Shown here: positions 6,257 to 14,900 of the stretch, one piece after another
Position numbering within the stretch: the first letter of the stretch is position 1
How the letters are laid out: each line of letters opens with the position of its first letter
Source: Oleispira sp051275515
GTDB taxonomy: Bacteria > Pseudomonadota > Gammaproteobacteria > Pseudomonadales > Oceanobacteraceae
NCBI GenBank assembly: GCA_051275515.1
Contig: JBNMOT010000062.1
Coordinates: forward strand, 1-18,717
Direction of reading: 5' to 3'
DNA: 18,717 bases
Made by a program: the position numbers and the translations under genes
Notes under the pieces: model-generated
What the model saw: the letters and a program-made list of their open reading frames with translations, nothing else
Databases searched by the model: none
Told to the model about the DNA's origin: nothing

Positions 6257-8106
6257 GAGACTTCGCCTTCGTCTTGCTGATCACGCTGTTTATATTGATA
6301 TAAAAATTTACGTTTTAATAGACCGCCTGGGTCATCGGGAATACGATTGAGCCATTGTTCTAGTGCCTGTTTTTCTTCACGGGTGAGGTCATTTTCGGCT
6401 TCAGTTTGATTAGCTTGCTGTTCTTGCTCAGCTTGTTTATCCGCCTCAGCTTGTTTCTCTTGTTCAGATTTAGATTTTTCTTCATTCTTTTCTTCAGTAT
6501 TTTTTTCGTTAGCGTCTTTCTTCTCTGAATCCTGTTGTTCAGAATCTTTCTCTTGCGAGTCTTTAGAGTCAGAATCTTGTTGATCTGAATTTTTATCATC
6601 CGAATCCTGCTGCTCATCAGATTCTTGCTCCTCATCCGAATCCTGCTGCTCATTAGAATCTTGCTGCTCATCAGAGTCTTGCTGTTCTTGTTCTTCTAGC
6701 AGCTTCTCAACCAAGGCTTTATTAAATTCGGCATCGGAAAAATCATTATTCAATGCTAACGATTGCTCATAAGCTTTAACCGCTTTCTCAAGTTCACCTG
6801 CGTGGGCGAGTGCGTTACCACGATTGAAATGATTTTTCGCTTGCTCTATTACAGAGGTATTGTTATCAATACTGAAGTTCTCAGCAGCTTGTTGATAGTC
6901 TTTTGCGCGATAGAAACTGGAGGCTTTCCAGTTAGGATCTTCAAACATTTCTGCTGCTTTTGCGGGGTCTTGTTCAAAAATCTTCTGGGCTTGCTGATCT
7001 TTCGTTTGCCATGCGTCGTCCCACAAGCTGGCATAGCTTGTTTCTGGCTGCAGTATGATTAAAAATGCGAGTGACAATAGCCAGCCACGGCGAAATGATA
7101 GGGCGGCAATAATAATGATAATCAAAATAAGCCAATAACCTTGGTCAGCCCATAGATCAAATTGTCGTTCCAATGTAGTTTGATCAGGGTCACTCTTTTG
7201 ATCAGCAGAGTTGTTCAATGTCTCAGTCGTTAAACTGTTTATATTGAGTAGGTAATGCCAATCGGTGTCGTCAAAACTCATCTGGTGCCAACGAATATTA
7301 AGATCGGCGGCCAGTTGCTTAATGCTTTCTAAGTCGAGTTTTGGTAACACGATATTGCCTTGGCCATCTCGCTTAAAGCCACCTTCTTGCATCGCGATAG
7401 GCGCACCTTCTTCAGTGCCGAGGGTTAATATAGACAGCTGTTGTTTCTTATCGCCTAATACCTTTTCGATACGGCCAATATCTTTTGTTTGAATGCCATC
7501 GGTCATTAATAAAAATTGAGCCCTTGTTAAACCCGCATCGCGAATAAGCTTACCTGCGAGGGCTAATGCTTTATCGGGACGACTTCCCATCGCGGGCATA
7601 ATGAAAGGTGATAGGGCAGGGACAAGATTGATAATGGTATCAGCATCGTCGGTAAGAGGGGTTACGGTATAAGCATCACCGGCGTAAACAACTAATGCGG
7701 TTAAGCCTTCATTGCGCTGCTTTAATATATCAATGACTTTTTGTCGTGCACGGGTTGCACGGTCAGGGCTAACATCTTGTGCGGCCATTGATAGCGACAT
7801 GTCTAAAACAATGACCAAGGCATTATTTTTTTTCTGAACGGGCTGAGGTAACTGCTCCCAGGTAGGACCTGAGAGTGCAATGCTGCTAAATACCCAAGCA
7901 AACAAAATAAACCATAAGGGCCAGCGTGACTGCTCACTCGGCATTTGATCAAGCACATGAGGCATTAAAGACTCATCGATAATGCCATGCCAGCGGGCAG
8001 AGGCTAAACGACGCTTAAGTAATAAAATAAAAAGGACTAATGCAGGAATCAGCGTTAATAACCACAGTGGGCGTAATAAATGAAATTGCGAAAAAAATAA
8101 TTCCAT
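6250..8106 (-). CDS. BatB-BatC fusion: membrane VWA domain plus TPR and acidic repeat tail
   Basis: This 618-residue protein combines what are two genes in Bacteroides. Two N-terminal helices (about 13-30 and 62-80) precede a von Willebrand A domain with an intact MIDAS motif, D102-M-S104-L-S106, and TPLTDD and MTDG further on. Further hydrophobic segments at about 322-360 return the chain to the membrane. A TPR region at about 385-470 (HFNRGNALAHAGELEKAVKAYEQSLALNN) then corresponds to BatC. From about 472 to 570 it is almost entirely Gln, Glu, Asp, Ser and Lys, built partly from DEQQDS hexapeptides. A short conserved C-terminus (LTREEKQALEQWLNRIPDDPGGLLKRKF) closes it. The latter motif is usual in BatB/C homologues of Gammaproteobacteria. 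The start codon overlaps the batA stop by one base (TAATG). Confidence 0.9.
   Translation of the reverse strand: MELFFSQFHLLRPLWLLTLIPALVLFILLLKRRLASARWHGIIDESLMPHVLDQMPSEQSRWPLWFILFAWVFSSIALSGPTWEQLPQPVQKKNNALVIVLDMSLSMAAQDVSPDRATRARQKVIDILKQRNEGLTALVVYAGDAYTVTPLTDDADTIINLVPALSPFIMPAMGSRPDKALALAGKLIRDAGLTRAQFLLMTDGIQTKDIGRIEKVLGDKKQQLSILTLGTEEGAPIAMQEGGFKRDGQGNIVLPKLDLESIKQLAADLNIRWHQMSFDDTDWHYLLNINSLTTETLNNSADQKSDPDQTTLERQFDLWADQGYWLILIIIIIAALSFRRGWLLSLAFLIILQPETSYASLWDDAWQTKDQQAQKIFEQDPAKAAEMFEDPNWKASSFYRAKDYQQAAENFSIDNNTSVIEQAKNHFNRGNALAHAGELEKAVKAYEQSLALNNDFSDAEFNKALVEKLLEEQEQQDSDEQQDSNEQQDSDEEQESDEQQDSDDKNSDQQDSDSKDSQEKDSEQQDSEKKDANEKNTEEKNEEKSKSEQEKQAEADKQAEQEQQANQTEAENDLTREEKQALEQWLNRIPDDPGGLLKRKFLYQYKQRDQQDEGEVSW
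6602..6691. repeat. Five tandem 18-bp units encoding DEQQDS-type hexapeptides
   Basis: On the plus strand the unit is GAATCCTGCTGCTCATCA. Five imperfect copies begin at 6602, 6620, 6638, 6656 and 6674. The period is a multiple of three, so copy-number change would keep the batBC frame. Less regular Ser/Asp/Gln-rich coding continues to about 6450. Confidence 0.85.
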
Positions 8107-9158
8107 TATTTAGGCCCTCTCTTCTTAGTCTCTGCATTAGAGTGAAATGCTGATTTAAACACATAAGCGAAATAACGAAATAACCCAAGTGCCTGCAATG
8201 AGAGAATAAAGCTAATAAAGAGTGCTAAGGCAAGAGGCCAATAATAAACATTAATTTGCGGACGAAATATCTCAGGGTCTTTTTCGGTAGGCTCAAGTTG
8301 ATCAATCATGTCATAGATTTTCTCGAGATCTTGACCATCGCGGGCGCGAAAATAATGACCACCGGTAATATCAGCCATTTTTTGCAGTGTTGCTTCATCA
8401 AGATCTCTGGAAGGGTTTACTTGGCGAGTGCCAAAGAGGCTGGAGACTTCCATCGCATCGGCGCCTAAACCAATCGTATATAGTTTAACGTTACTCTGTT
8501 GAGCTAGTTCGGCGGCTTTTAGCGGCTCAACTTCTCCCGATGTATTAGCCCCATCGGTCAATAAAATCACAACGCGGCTTTGTTCTGGGTGTGACTGTAA
8601 GCGTTTAATCGTAAGACCAATAGCATCACCAATAGCGGTCTTTTTGCCTGCTAAGCCTATCTGAGCTTCGTTCATCAATGTTTGAACCGTTTGCCAATCA
8701 AAGGTCAGCGGTGCTTGTAGGTACGCTTGGCTACCAAACAGAACCAATCCTAAGCGATCCCCTTGGCGTTGACTGACAAAATCGTTTAATACTTTTTTCA
8801 CCGTGAATAAACGATTAACAGGACGGCCTTGCCATTTCATATCTTCGATATCCATACTGCCAGAGATATCGATTGCCAGCATTAGGTCGCGTCCTGAGGT
8901 CGGTAGTTCAACAATGTCGCCCAAAATATGGGGGCGAGCAAGCGCTGTTAATAATGCCAACCATAATAAGAGAGGCAGTATTAACGACGGCCAGGTCTGC
9001 TGCGTGTGTACTTGAGCAACTTGAGCAGACGTTTGCCATAGGTCAAGGTTCGGTACTTTTAACGCGGCTTCTTGTTGTTTAACTTTTGGCAGTAACCAAA
9101 AAATGATAAGGGGTAATGGCAGTAAAAAAAATGCCCAAGGCCAGTGCCAATCAATCAT
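8106..9158 (-). CDS. batA: BatA family membrane VWA protein
   Basis: The 350-residue protein has two N-terminal transmembrane helices (about 7-24 and 58-75), a von Willebrand A domain with the complete MIDAS triad D97-I-S99-G-S101 and LLTDGANTSGEV later, and a C-terminal helix at about 310-330. This is the usual BatA layout, with the VWA domain held on the membrane to bind partners through a divalent metal. It lies between the DUF4381 gene, with an 8-base overlap at its start, and batBC, with a one-base overlap at its end. MoxR ATPases are generally thought to remodel such VWA partners. That functional link here is inferred from the shared operon. Confidence 0.92.
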   Translation of the reverse strand: MIDWHWPWAFFLLPLPLIIFWLLPKVKQQEAALKVPNLDLWQTSAQVAQVHTQQTWPSLILPLLLWLALLTALARPHILGDIVELPTSGRDLMLAIDISGSMDIEDMKWQGRPVNRLFTVKKVLNDFVSQRQGDRLGLVLFGSQAYLQAPLTFDWQTVQTLMNEAQIGLAGKKTAIGDAIGLTIKRLQSHPEQSRVVILLTDGANTSGEVEPLKAAELAQQSNVKLYTIGLGADAMEVSSLFGTRQVNPSRDLDEATLQKMADITGGHYFRARDGQDLEKIYDMIDQLEPTEKDPEIFRPQINVYYWPLALALFISFILSLQALGLFRYFAYVFKSAFHSNAETKKRGPK

Positions 9159-9702
9159 TTGAATGTCCTATTGAATGCTCTGATGAATTCTTTTTTATTT
9201 TATCTACGGCAGGGGGGGTATTATTTTTCAACCAGCTTGCGCAGACATTATAAAGGTTATCCGCATCATATTGGCAATGTTCTTGATAAAGTCCTTCGCT
9301 CATCGCGTGGGCTAACTCTTCATTGAATAACGTTTTTTCGCTATGATGAATTAAAAAATCTATCCATGCTAAACCCGAAAGACTGACCGCATTGGGATAT
9401 TGCTTAAGGCAATAGCGTTTTAATATTTGATTGCTGTGCTGTAAAAAAGCGAGGGAATCTGAATCAGCTTTAAATTGATGGTATTTCAATTTTAGCAAAT
9501 GACGGGCCGCTTTTTTATTCGCATTTTTAGCTTTAACGTATTGCCAAAAATACACGGCGCCCAAAAGCGACAGCAACGTGATTACGAGCAGTGCCCACCA
9601 ACCAAACGCGATTGGCCAATCATTAATCGCATTGGGTAAGCTAATATCCTTTAATTGCGATAAATCGGCCACTGGAGAACCATTCATACTAGGTGTGGGC
9701 AT
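9151..9702 (-). CDS. DUF4381 family membrane-anchored protein
   Basis: The 183-residue protein carries a single transmembrane helix at about 33-56 (WWALLVITLLSLLGAVYFW) after a short N-terminus containing LKDISLPNAINDWPIAFGWW. A basic helical cytoplasmic domain follows, with a conserved ILKRYCLKQYP...SGLAWIDFL segment. This matches DUF4381, a family almost always placed between the DUF58 and BatA genes of MoxR operons. No enzymatic motif is visible. Its role is presumably structural in the membrane complex. The start overlaps the DUF58 stop by one base (TAATG) and its end overlaps batA by 8 bases. Confidence 0.85.
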   Translation of the reverse strand: MPTPSMNGSPVADLSQLKDISLPNAINDWPIAFGWWALLVITLLSLLGAVYFWQYVKAKNANKKAARHLLKLKYHQFKADSDSLAFLQHSNQILKRYCLKQYPNAVSLSGLAWIDFLIHHSEKTLFNEELAHAMSEGLYQEHCQYDADNLYNVCASWLKNNTPPAVDKIKKNSSEHSIGHSND

Positions 9703-10724
9703 TATTTATTACCTTTGCTCTCGGCAACTTTACTGGCAGACGCTTTACTCATGGCAATCTGGCTTAATCCTAAACCTGTGCGTAATGCCGTAATGATGTC
9801 ATCTTTAGCTTGTAAACTAATGAGCGGAACTCCGAGCTTTAGCGTGCGCTGCTTTAATGCCTGCTGGCGCCGTTCAAAAGCTTGCTGATGTTCTAAACCT
9901 TGAGATTTTGAATAGCATTCGAGTTGTAACCGTTGATTACCGTCGGTGAGAGGGTAACTTCCTAGCGGTAAAATATTCTGCTCAAAGGCATCAAAAATAT
10001 TAATCGCAACGACATCGTTATGTTTACTGATTTGGTAAAGTTGGCGTTCGCAATCAGCATCAAAATCTTGCCAATCCGAAATGAAATACACCGTGCTGCC
10101 TGGGCGAGTCACTCGACGCGTATGACGGAGCATGTCCGCTAGACGACTGGTTGTTGATGTTGTCGAATCATGACGATTTGGCTCATTATTGCCTTGCGCT
10201 TGTTTAAATTGGGAGAGCTCATGTAAAACATGCATCACTTGTTTTCGGCCGGGCTTAGGCCGAATGTCAGTCTCATGACTATCATCAAATAGCAGTGCGC
10301 CAATGCGATCACCATTATTAAAGGCTGACCAAGAAAACAAGCTAACAATGTCAGCCGCCAGTACAGACTTAAACCCATGCTGAGTACCAAAAAACATACT
10401 CGAGCGTAAATCACAGACAACCATGACAGGGCGTTCTCGTTCTTCACGAAATACCTTGATATGAGGTTTTTGGGTACGCGCAGTGACTCGCCAATCCATG
10501 GTGCGGATGTCATCACCCGCTTGATAGCTTCGAACCTCTGAAAAATCTACCCCACGACCTCTAAGGTTCGATGTATGAATCCCCGCCATTTCATTCAAAA
10601 CTTTCTTTTGTTTATGGATGGGCAAAAGCTTTGCTAGATGGCGAATAGCGATCAAATTATCCGTACTGATTAGAGCACCTTTGGATAACCGGCCATCGTT
10701 GTTATGAGTGTGAATAAGCGCCAT
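9702..10724 (-). CDS. DUF58 domain protein of the MoxR operon
   Basis: The 340-residue soluble protein has the DUF58 signature at about 54-82 (RGRGVDFSEVRSYQAGDDIRTMDW), followed by IKVFREERERPVMVVCDLRSSM with D105 at the position of a VWA metal site. DUF58 is a VWA-like fold, and here the MIDAS is the partial form DLRSS typical of the family. Members sit next to moxR and are presumed clients or adaptors of the ATPase. It starts 2 bases after the moxR stop, so translation is coupled. There is no signal peptide, and no membrane segment is apparent. Confidence 0.9.
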   Translation of the reverse strand: MALIHTHNNDGRLSKGALISTDNLIAIRHLAKLLPIHKQKKVLNEMAGIHTSNLRGRGVDFSEVRSYQAGDDIRTMDWRVTARTQKPHIKVFREERERPVMVVCDLRSSMFFGTQHGFKSVLAADIVSLFSWSAFNNGDRIGALLFDDSHETDIRPKPGRKQVMHVLHELSQFKQAQGNNEPNRHDSTTSTTSRLADMLRHTRRVTRPGSTVYFISDWQDFDADCERQLYQISKHNDVVAINIFDAFEQNILPLGSYPLTDGNQRLQLECYSKSQGLEHQQAFERRQQALKQRTLKLGVPLISLQAKDDIITALRTGLGLSQIAMSKASASKVAESKGNK

Positions 10725-10726
10725 GG

Positions 10727-11722
10727 TTAGGTAACCGGTACACGAGTAATTAACTCATTGATTACTTTGTTGGTGGTCATGCCATTGGCTTCTGCTTCAA
10801 AACTTAGCAGTATGCGATGTCGCAGTACATCATGAGCAATGGCTTGCACGTCATCTGGGCTGACAAAATCACGGTTATTCAACCAAGCATGAGCTCGAGC
10901 GCAGCGTTCTAAAGCGATCGTGCCACGAGGGCTAGCACCATAATCGATCCAGTTAGCCATATCTTCGCCATACTGTTCAGGATTACGAGTCGCCATAACC
11001 AGTTGCACAATGTATTGCTCAACGGATTCACTCAGGTGCAAGTTCAATGTTTCTTGGCGCGCAGCAAATATATCGGCTTGGCTTATTATGTCACCTCTTA
11101 CCGGAGCATGCTCCATTGCTTCACCGCGCACTAAGCGCAAAATCTTTTGTTCTGATTCCGCATCAGGGTAGCCAATCACTACGTGCATTAAAAAGCGGTC
11201 TAGCTGTGCCTCAGGTAACGGGTAAGTACCTTCTTGTTCAATCGGATTTTGGGTGGCCATGACGAGAAACAGTTTTTCCAGTTTCATGGTATTGCCCCCC
11301 ACAGACACTTGGCGCTCCCCCATCGCTTCTAATAACGCACTTTGAACTTTAGCGGGGGCACGGTTAATTTCATCGGCTAAAATTAAGTTGTGAAAAATGG
11401 GGCCTTGTTGAAATTTAAAACTGCCTTCTTCAGGGCGATAAATTTCTGTGCCCGTGATATCACCCGGTAATAAATCAGGAGTGAACTGAATACGCTTGAA
11501 GTCCCCTTCAATATGATCGGCCAAAGCATTAATCGCTTTTGTTTTCGCTAAACCAGGAGCGCCTTCTACTAATAAGTGACCATCCGCTAAAAGTGCAATT
11601 AATAGCCGTTCAATCAAATGCTGTTGGCCAATGATGTTGGCGCTCAATGCTTGCGATAGTTGTTTGAATCCTTGCTGCATTTTGCTGCTCACTTTGTTTG
11701 CGATGTAATTATTTGATTTCAT
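10727..11722 (-). CDS. moxR: MoxR family AAA+ ATPase
   Basis: The 331-residue AAA+ protein is of the MoxR branch, chaperone-like ATPases that act on VWA proteins encoded beside them. Walker A GAPGLAKT is at 54-61, Walker B LILADEINRAP at 113-123, sensor-1-type MATQNPIEQEGTYPLPEAQLDRF at about 155-178, and an arginine-containing C-terminal lid (GASPRGTIAL). It is the first gene of the Bat operon. The start is uncertain. The ATG at 11722 has no ribosome site, and a good promoter (11728-11755) would start transcription at about that base. Translation may therefore be leaderless, or begin at GTG 11692 or ATG 11680 (M15, MQQGFKQL), from which MoxR homology starts. Confidence 0.93.
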   Translation of the reverse strand: MKSNNYIANKVSSKMQQGFKQLSQALSANIIGQQHLIERLLIALLADGHLLVEGAPGLAKTKAINALADHIEGDFKRIQFTPDLLPGDITGTEIYRPEEGSFKFQQGPIFHNLILADEINRAPAKVQSALLEAMGERQVSVGGNTMKLEKLFLVMATQNPIEQEGTYPLPEAQLDRFLMHVVIGYPDAESEQKILRLVRGEAMEHAPVRGDIISQADIFAARQETLNLHLSESVEQYIVQLVMATRNPEQYGEDMANWIDYGASPRGTIALERCARAHAWLNNRDFVSPDDVQAIAHDVLRHRILLSFEAEANGMTTNKVINELITRVPVT

Positions 11723-11727
11723 ATAAG

Positions 11728-11755
11728 ATTTTATTGAATGAAATGCTCAGGTCAA
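11728..11755 (-). promoter_or_regulatory. Candidate sigma-70 promoter of the moxR-bat operon
   Basis: On the minus strand TTGACC (11755-11750) and TAAAAT (11733-11728) each match 5 of 6 consensus bases, with a 16-base spacer. The predicted transcript begins near 11721, at or just inside the longest moxR reading frame, which bears on the choice of start codon. Confidence 0.5.
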
Positions 11756-11823
11756 TGATTAAGATAAAAGATAGGGGTAAAAGTTCGTATCTTAACACTA
11801 CTTTACAAGGGGCTGAGATTGAA

Positions 11824-11846
11824 TTGATTGTTATTTGTTCAATCAA
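11824..11846. repeat. Inverted repeat in the moxR/gdhB divergent region
   Basis: TTGATTG (11824-11830) and CAATCAA (11840-11846) form a 7+7 inverted repeat with a 9-base centre, midway between the divergent moxR and glutamate dehydrogenase genes. It could be a regulator site for either gene. It has no T run, so it is not a terminator. I see no convincing promoter for the dehydrogenase in the rest of this 204-base gap. Confidence 0.3.
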
Positions 11847-11926
11847 GGGGTATCAAGTGCTAATAGAAAACTTTAGTCTAAGCTAATGGCAAGGAACACT
11901 ATTTTAGAATTGTAGGGATAGCTTTT

Positions 11927-14900
11927 ATGAGTACTAGCAAACCACTAAATAAACCCGATTTAACCGCACTTAATCGTCTGATTGATGATCGCAATGACAA
12001 AGTGAAGGCGAAGAGAATTAAGCTTTTTGCAGAGCTCTATTATGAAGGTTCGCCGGCGGCAGATATAGAGGCCCGTAATCCAGAAGATTTATACGGGGCA
12101 ACAGTATCATTTTGGTTATTTATTCAAAATAACAATATTGCTCAGCCTAAAGTAAGAGTTTTTAATCCAGATTTCGAAGCACATGGTTGGCAGTCTACTC
12201 ATACCGTGATTGAAGTATTATCAAAAGAAATGCCGTTCTTAATCGATTCGGTTCGATTAGAACTGAATCGTCGTCACATGTCAGTCCATTCCATTAATTC
12301 ATGTGTGGCTCATTTAGAAAGAGATGCCAAGTACAGGAAAAAATCGACTTCGCCCTTATTTAAGGCTTCTGAAAAAAGTCAGGCTGAATCGATTATTTAT
12401 ATTGAAGTTGATCGCCATACCGACAATGAAATGTTAGATGAATTATCTAAAACCTTGGTGCAAATCGTCAATGAAGTGCGTCATTGTGTTGAAGACTTTG
12501 GTGCTTTGATTGATCGCGCTGCTAGAGCGTCAAATGAACTGGATCTATTACCCTGCGATAAACCTAAAGAAGACATTAAGGAGTCACAAGATTTCTTAGC
12601 TTGGTTGGCCAACGATCATTTTACATTCTTAGGTTACGATGAATTTTCAATAGAAAAAAAAGACGGTAAAACTTACATTGTGCGTGATGACAGCTGTGAC
12701 CTAGGAAGCTTTAGATATCTTCAGGTCAGTAATAATCGTCGGTACTTCGAAGAGTTACCAGAAGAAACTCAAGCCTTTGTGTTAAGTCCAGGCATTATCA
12801 GTTTTTTTAAATCAGGTAGGTTGAGTCGCATACATCGCCCAGCATATCCTGATTACATCGTGGTGAAACGATTTAATGAAAAAGGTGAGGTGATTGGTGG
12901 TGTTCGCTTCATGGGGCTTTATACCTCGATTGTTTATATTGATAGCCCCAATAATATTCCGTTAATTCGTCAAAAGTTACAGCAAGTTAACAACATGTCG
13001 GGCTTTGAAAGAAATAGTCATAACGGCAAAGAGATTAACCGAATATTAGAAGTATATCCAAGAGACGAGTTGATACAGTCAACCTCAGAGCAGCTCTATA
13101 ATACCGCACTCGGTATTCTTAATATGCAAGAGCGCCGTCAAACGCGTGCTTTCATAAGAAAAGGCACTTATGGCAAGTTTTTATATTGCATGGTTTTTAC
13201 CCCCAGAGATATTTATAATACCGAGCTAAGAACGAAGATTCAAAACGTTCTAGAAGAAGCTTGCGATCCTCAGTTTGTCGAATTTAATACCCAATTTTCT
13301 GAATCCATACTTGCCCGTACTCATTTTGTATTACGCTTAAAAAATAGCGAAAGCGGTGATATTGACCACAAGGCCATTGAATATAAAATTCAGCAAGCCG
13401 CGCGGAGTTGGGGTGATGATTTACACTCTGCATTGATAGAGCAGGTTGGAGAAGAAAAAGGCAATCGCTATCACCATATTTATCGTTACGCTTTTCTTGC
13501 GGGTTACCGTGAAGATTTTGGTTCCCGCACTGCAGTTGCCGATATTCAACATATTGAAGGTTTGCGTGAACACCCTGAGAAAGGCATCGCGATGAGTTTT
13601 TATCGCGAGCTAGAGGAAGGCGCTAATCAATTGCGTTTCAAGTTATTTAATCTTGACCACGTTTTGCCGTTATCAGATGTCATGCCTATTTTAGAACATC
13701 TAGGGCTTCGAGTGATTGGTGAACATCCTTATGGCGTGCAATATGACAATGGACGCAAGGTCTGGATTCATAATTTTATCTTAGAATACACCTTAGCAGA
13801 TCGCATCGACATGCAATTGGTTAAGGGATTATTCCACGAGACATTCAAAAATATCTGGAATGGTCGCGCTGAAAGTGACGGTTTTAATAAACTGGTACTA
13901 GGCTCCGAGATTGGCTGGCGTGAAATTGCCGTACTCCGCGCTTATGCACGCTATATGAAACAAATACGGTTCGGTATTAGCGAGTTCTCTATTGCGACTA
14001 CGCTGAGCCGTTACATTGATATCAGTCGATTGTTAGTAAAAGCATTCGAAGTACGATTTGCTTTACATGCCGATTGGACACCCAAACAGCGAGCGCTCGC
14101 GTTTGCTGAGGTAGAGCGCGAAATTATAGCTGCACTTGATGGTGTCGAGCAGCTAAACGAAGATCGAACTGTTCGTCGCTATTTAGAGCTGATAAAAGCA
14201 ACCCTGCGAACTAACTTTTATCAGTGTGATGAAAACGGCAATGCTAAAGATTACATCTCTTTTAAAATTGACCCTCATCTGATAAGCGATATGCCCTTGC
14301 CTCGGCCGATGTTTGAGATATTTGTCTACTCTCCAAAAGTAGAAGGGGTGCATCTAAGAGGGGGGAAAGTTGCACGGGGCGGATTACGTTGGTCTGACCG
14401 AGAAGAAGATTTCCGCACCGAGGTTTTGGGCCTAGTGAAGGCTCAGCAAGTTAAAAATGCAGTGATTGTACCGGTTGGAGCCAAAGGCGGTTTTGTTGCT
14501 AAAAATTTGAAACCAGAAATGACCCGTGACCAATGGTTAGAAGAGGGTATTGCCTGTTATAAAACCTTTATCAGTTCACTATTAGACATCACGGATAATC
14601 TAGTGGATGGGAAAGTCGTACCCCCCTTAGAGGTTGTTCGCCACGATGATGATGATGTTTATTTAGTGGTTGCCGCCGATAAAGGCACCGCGACTTTCTC
14701 TGATATCTCTAATGGGATTGCGGTTGAACGAGGGTTTTGGTTAGGGGATGCGTTTGCTTCTGGTGGCTCAATTGGTTATGACCATAAAAAAATGGGCATT
14801 ACTGCTCGTGGCGCCTGGGTTTCAGTGCAGCGTCATTTTCGTGAACTTGGCTCAAACGTTCAAGAAGAAGATTTCACCGTTGTTGGTGTAGGAGACATGG

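Noticed and set aside
6360..6671. 103-codon frame rich in Lys, Arg, Ile and Met
   Set aside because: It is an out-of-frame shadow of the low-complexity tandem repeat within batBC. Its composition is forced by the repeat.
6602..6691. Tandem repeats considered as a CRISPR array
   Set aside because: The units are 18 bp, directly adjacent and without unique spacers, and they lie within a coding frame.
11698..11886. 62-codon plus-strand frame upstream of gdhB
   Set aside because: It overlaps the 5' end of moxR and the divergent promoter region, and has no ribosome site or family resemblance.
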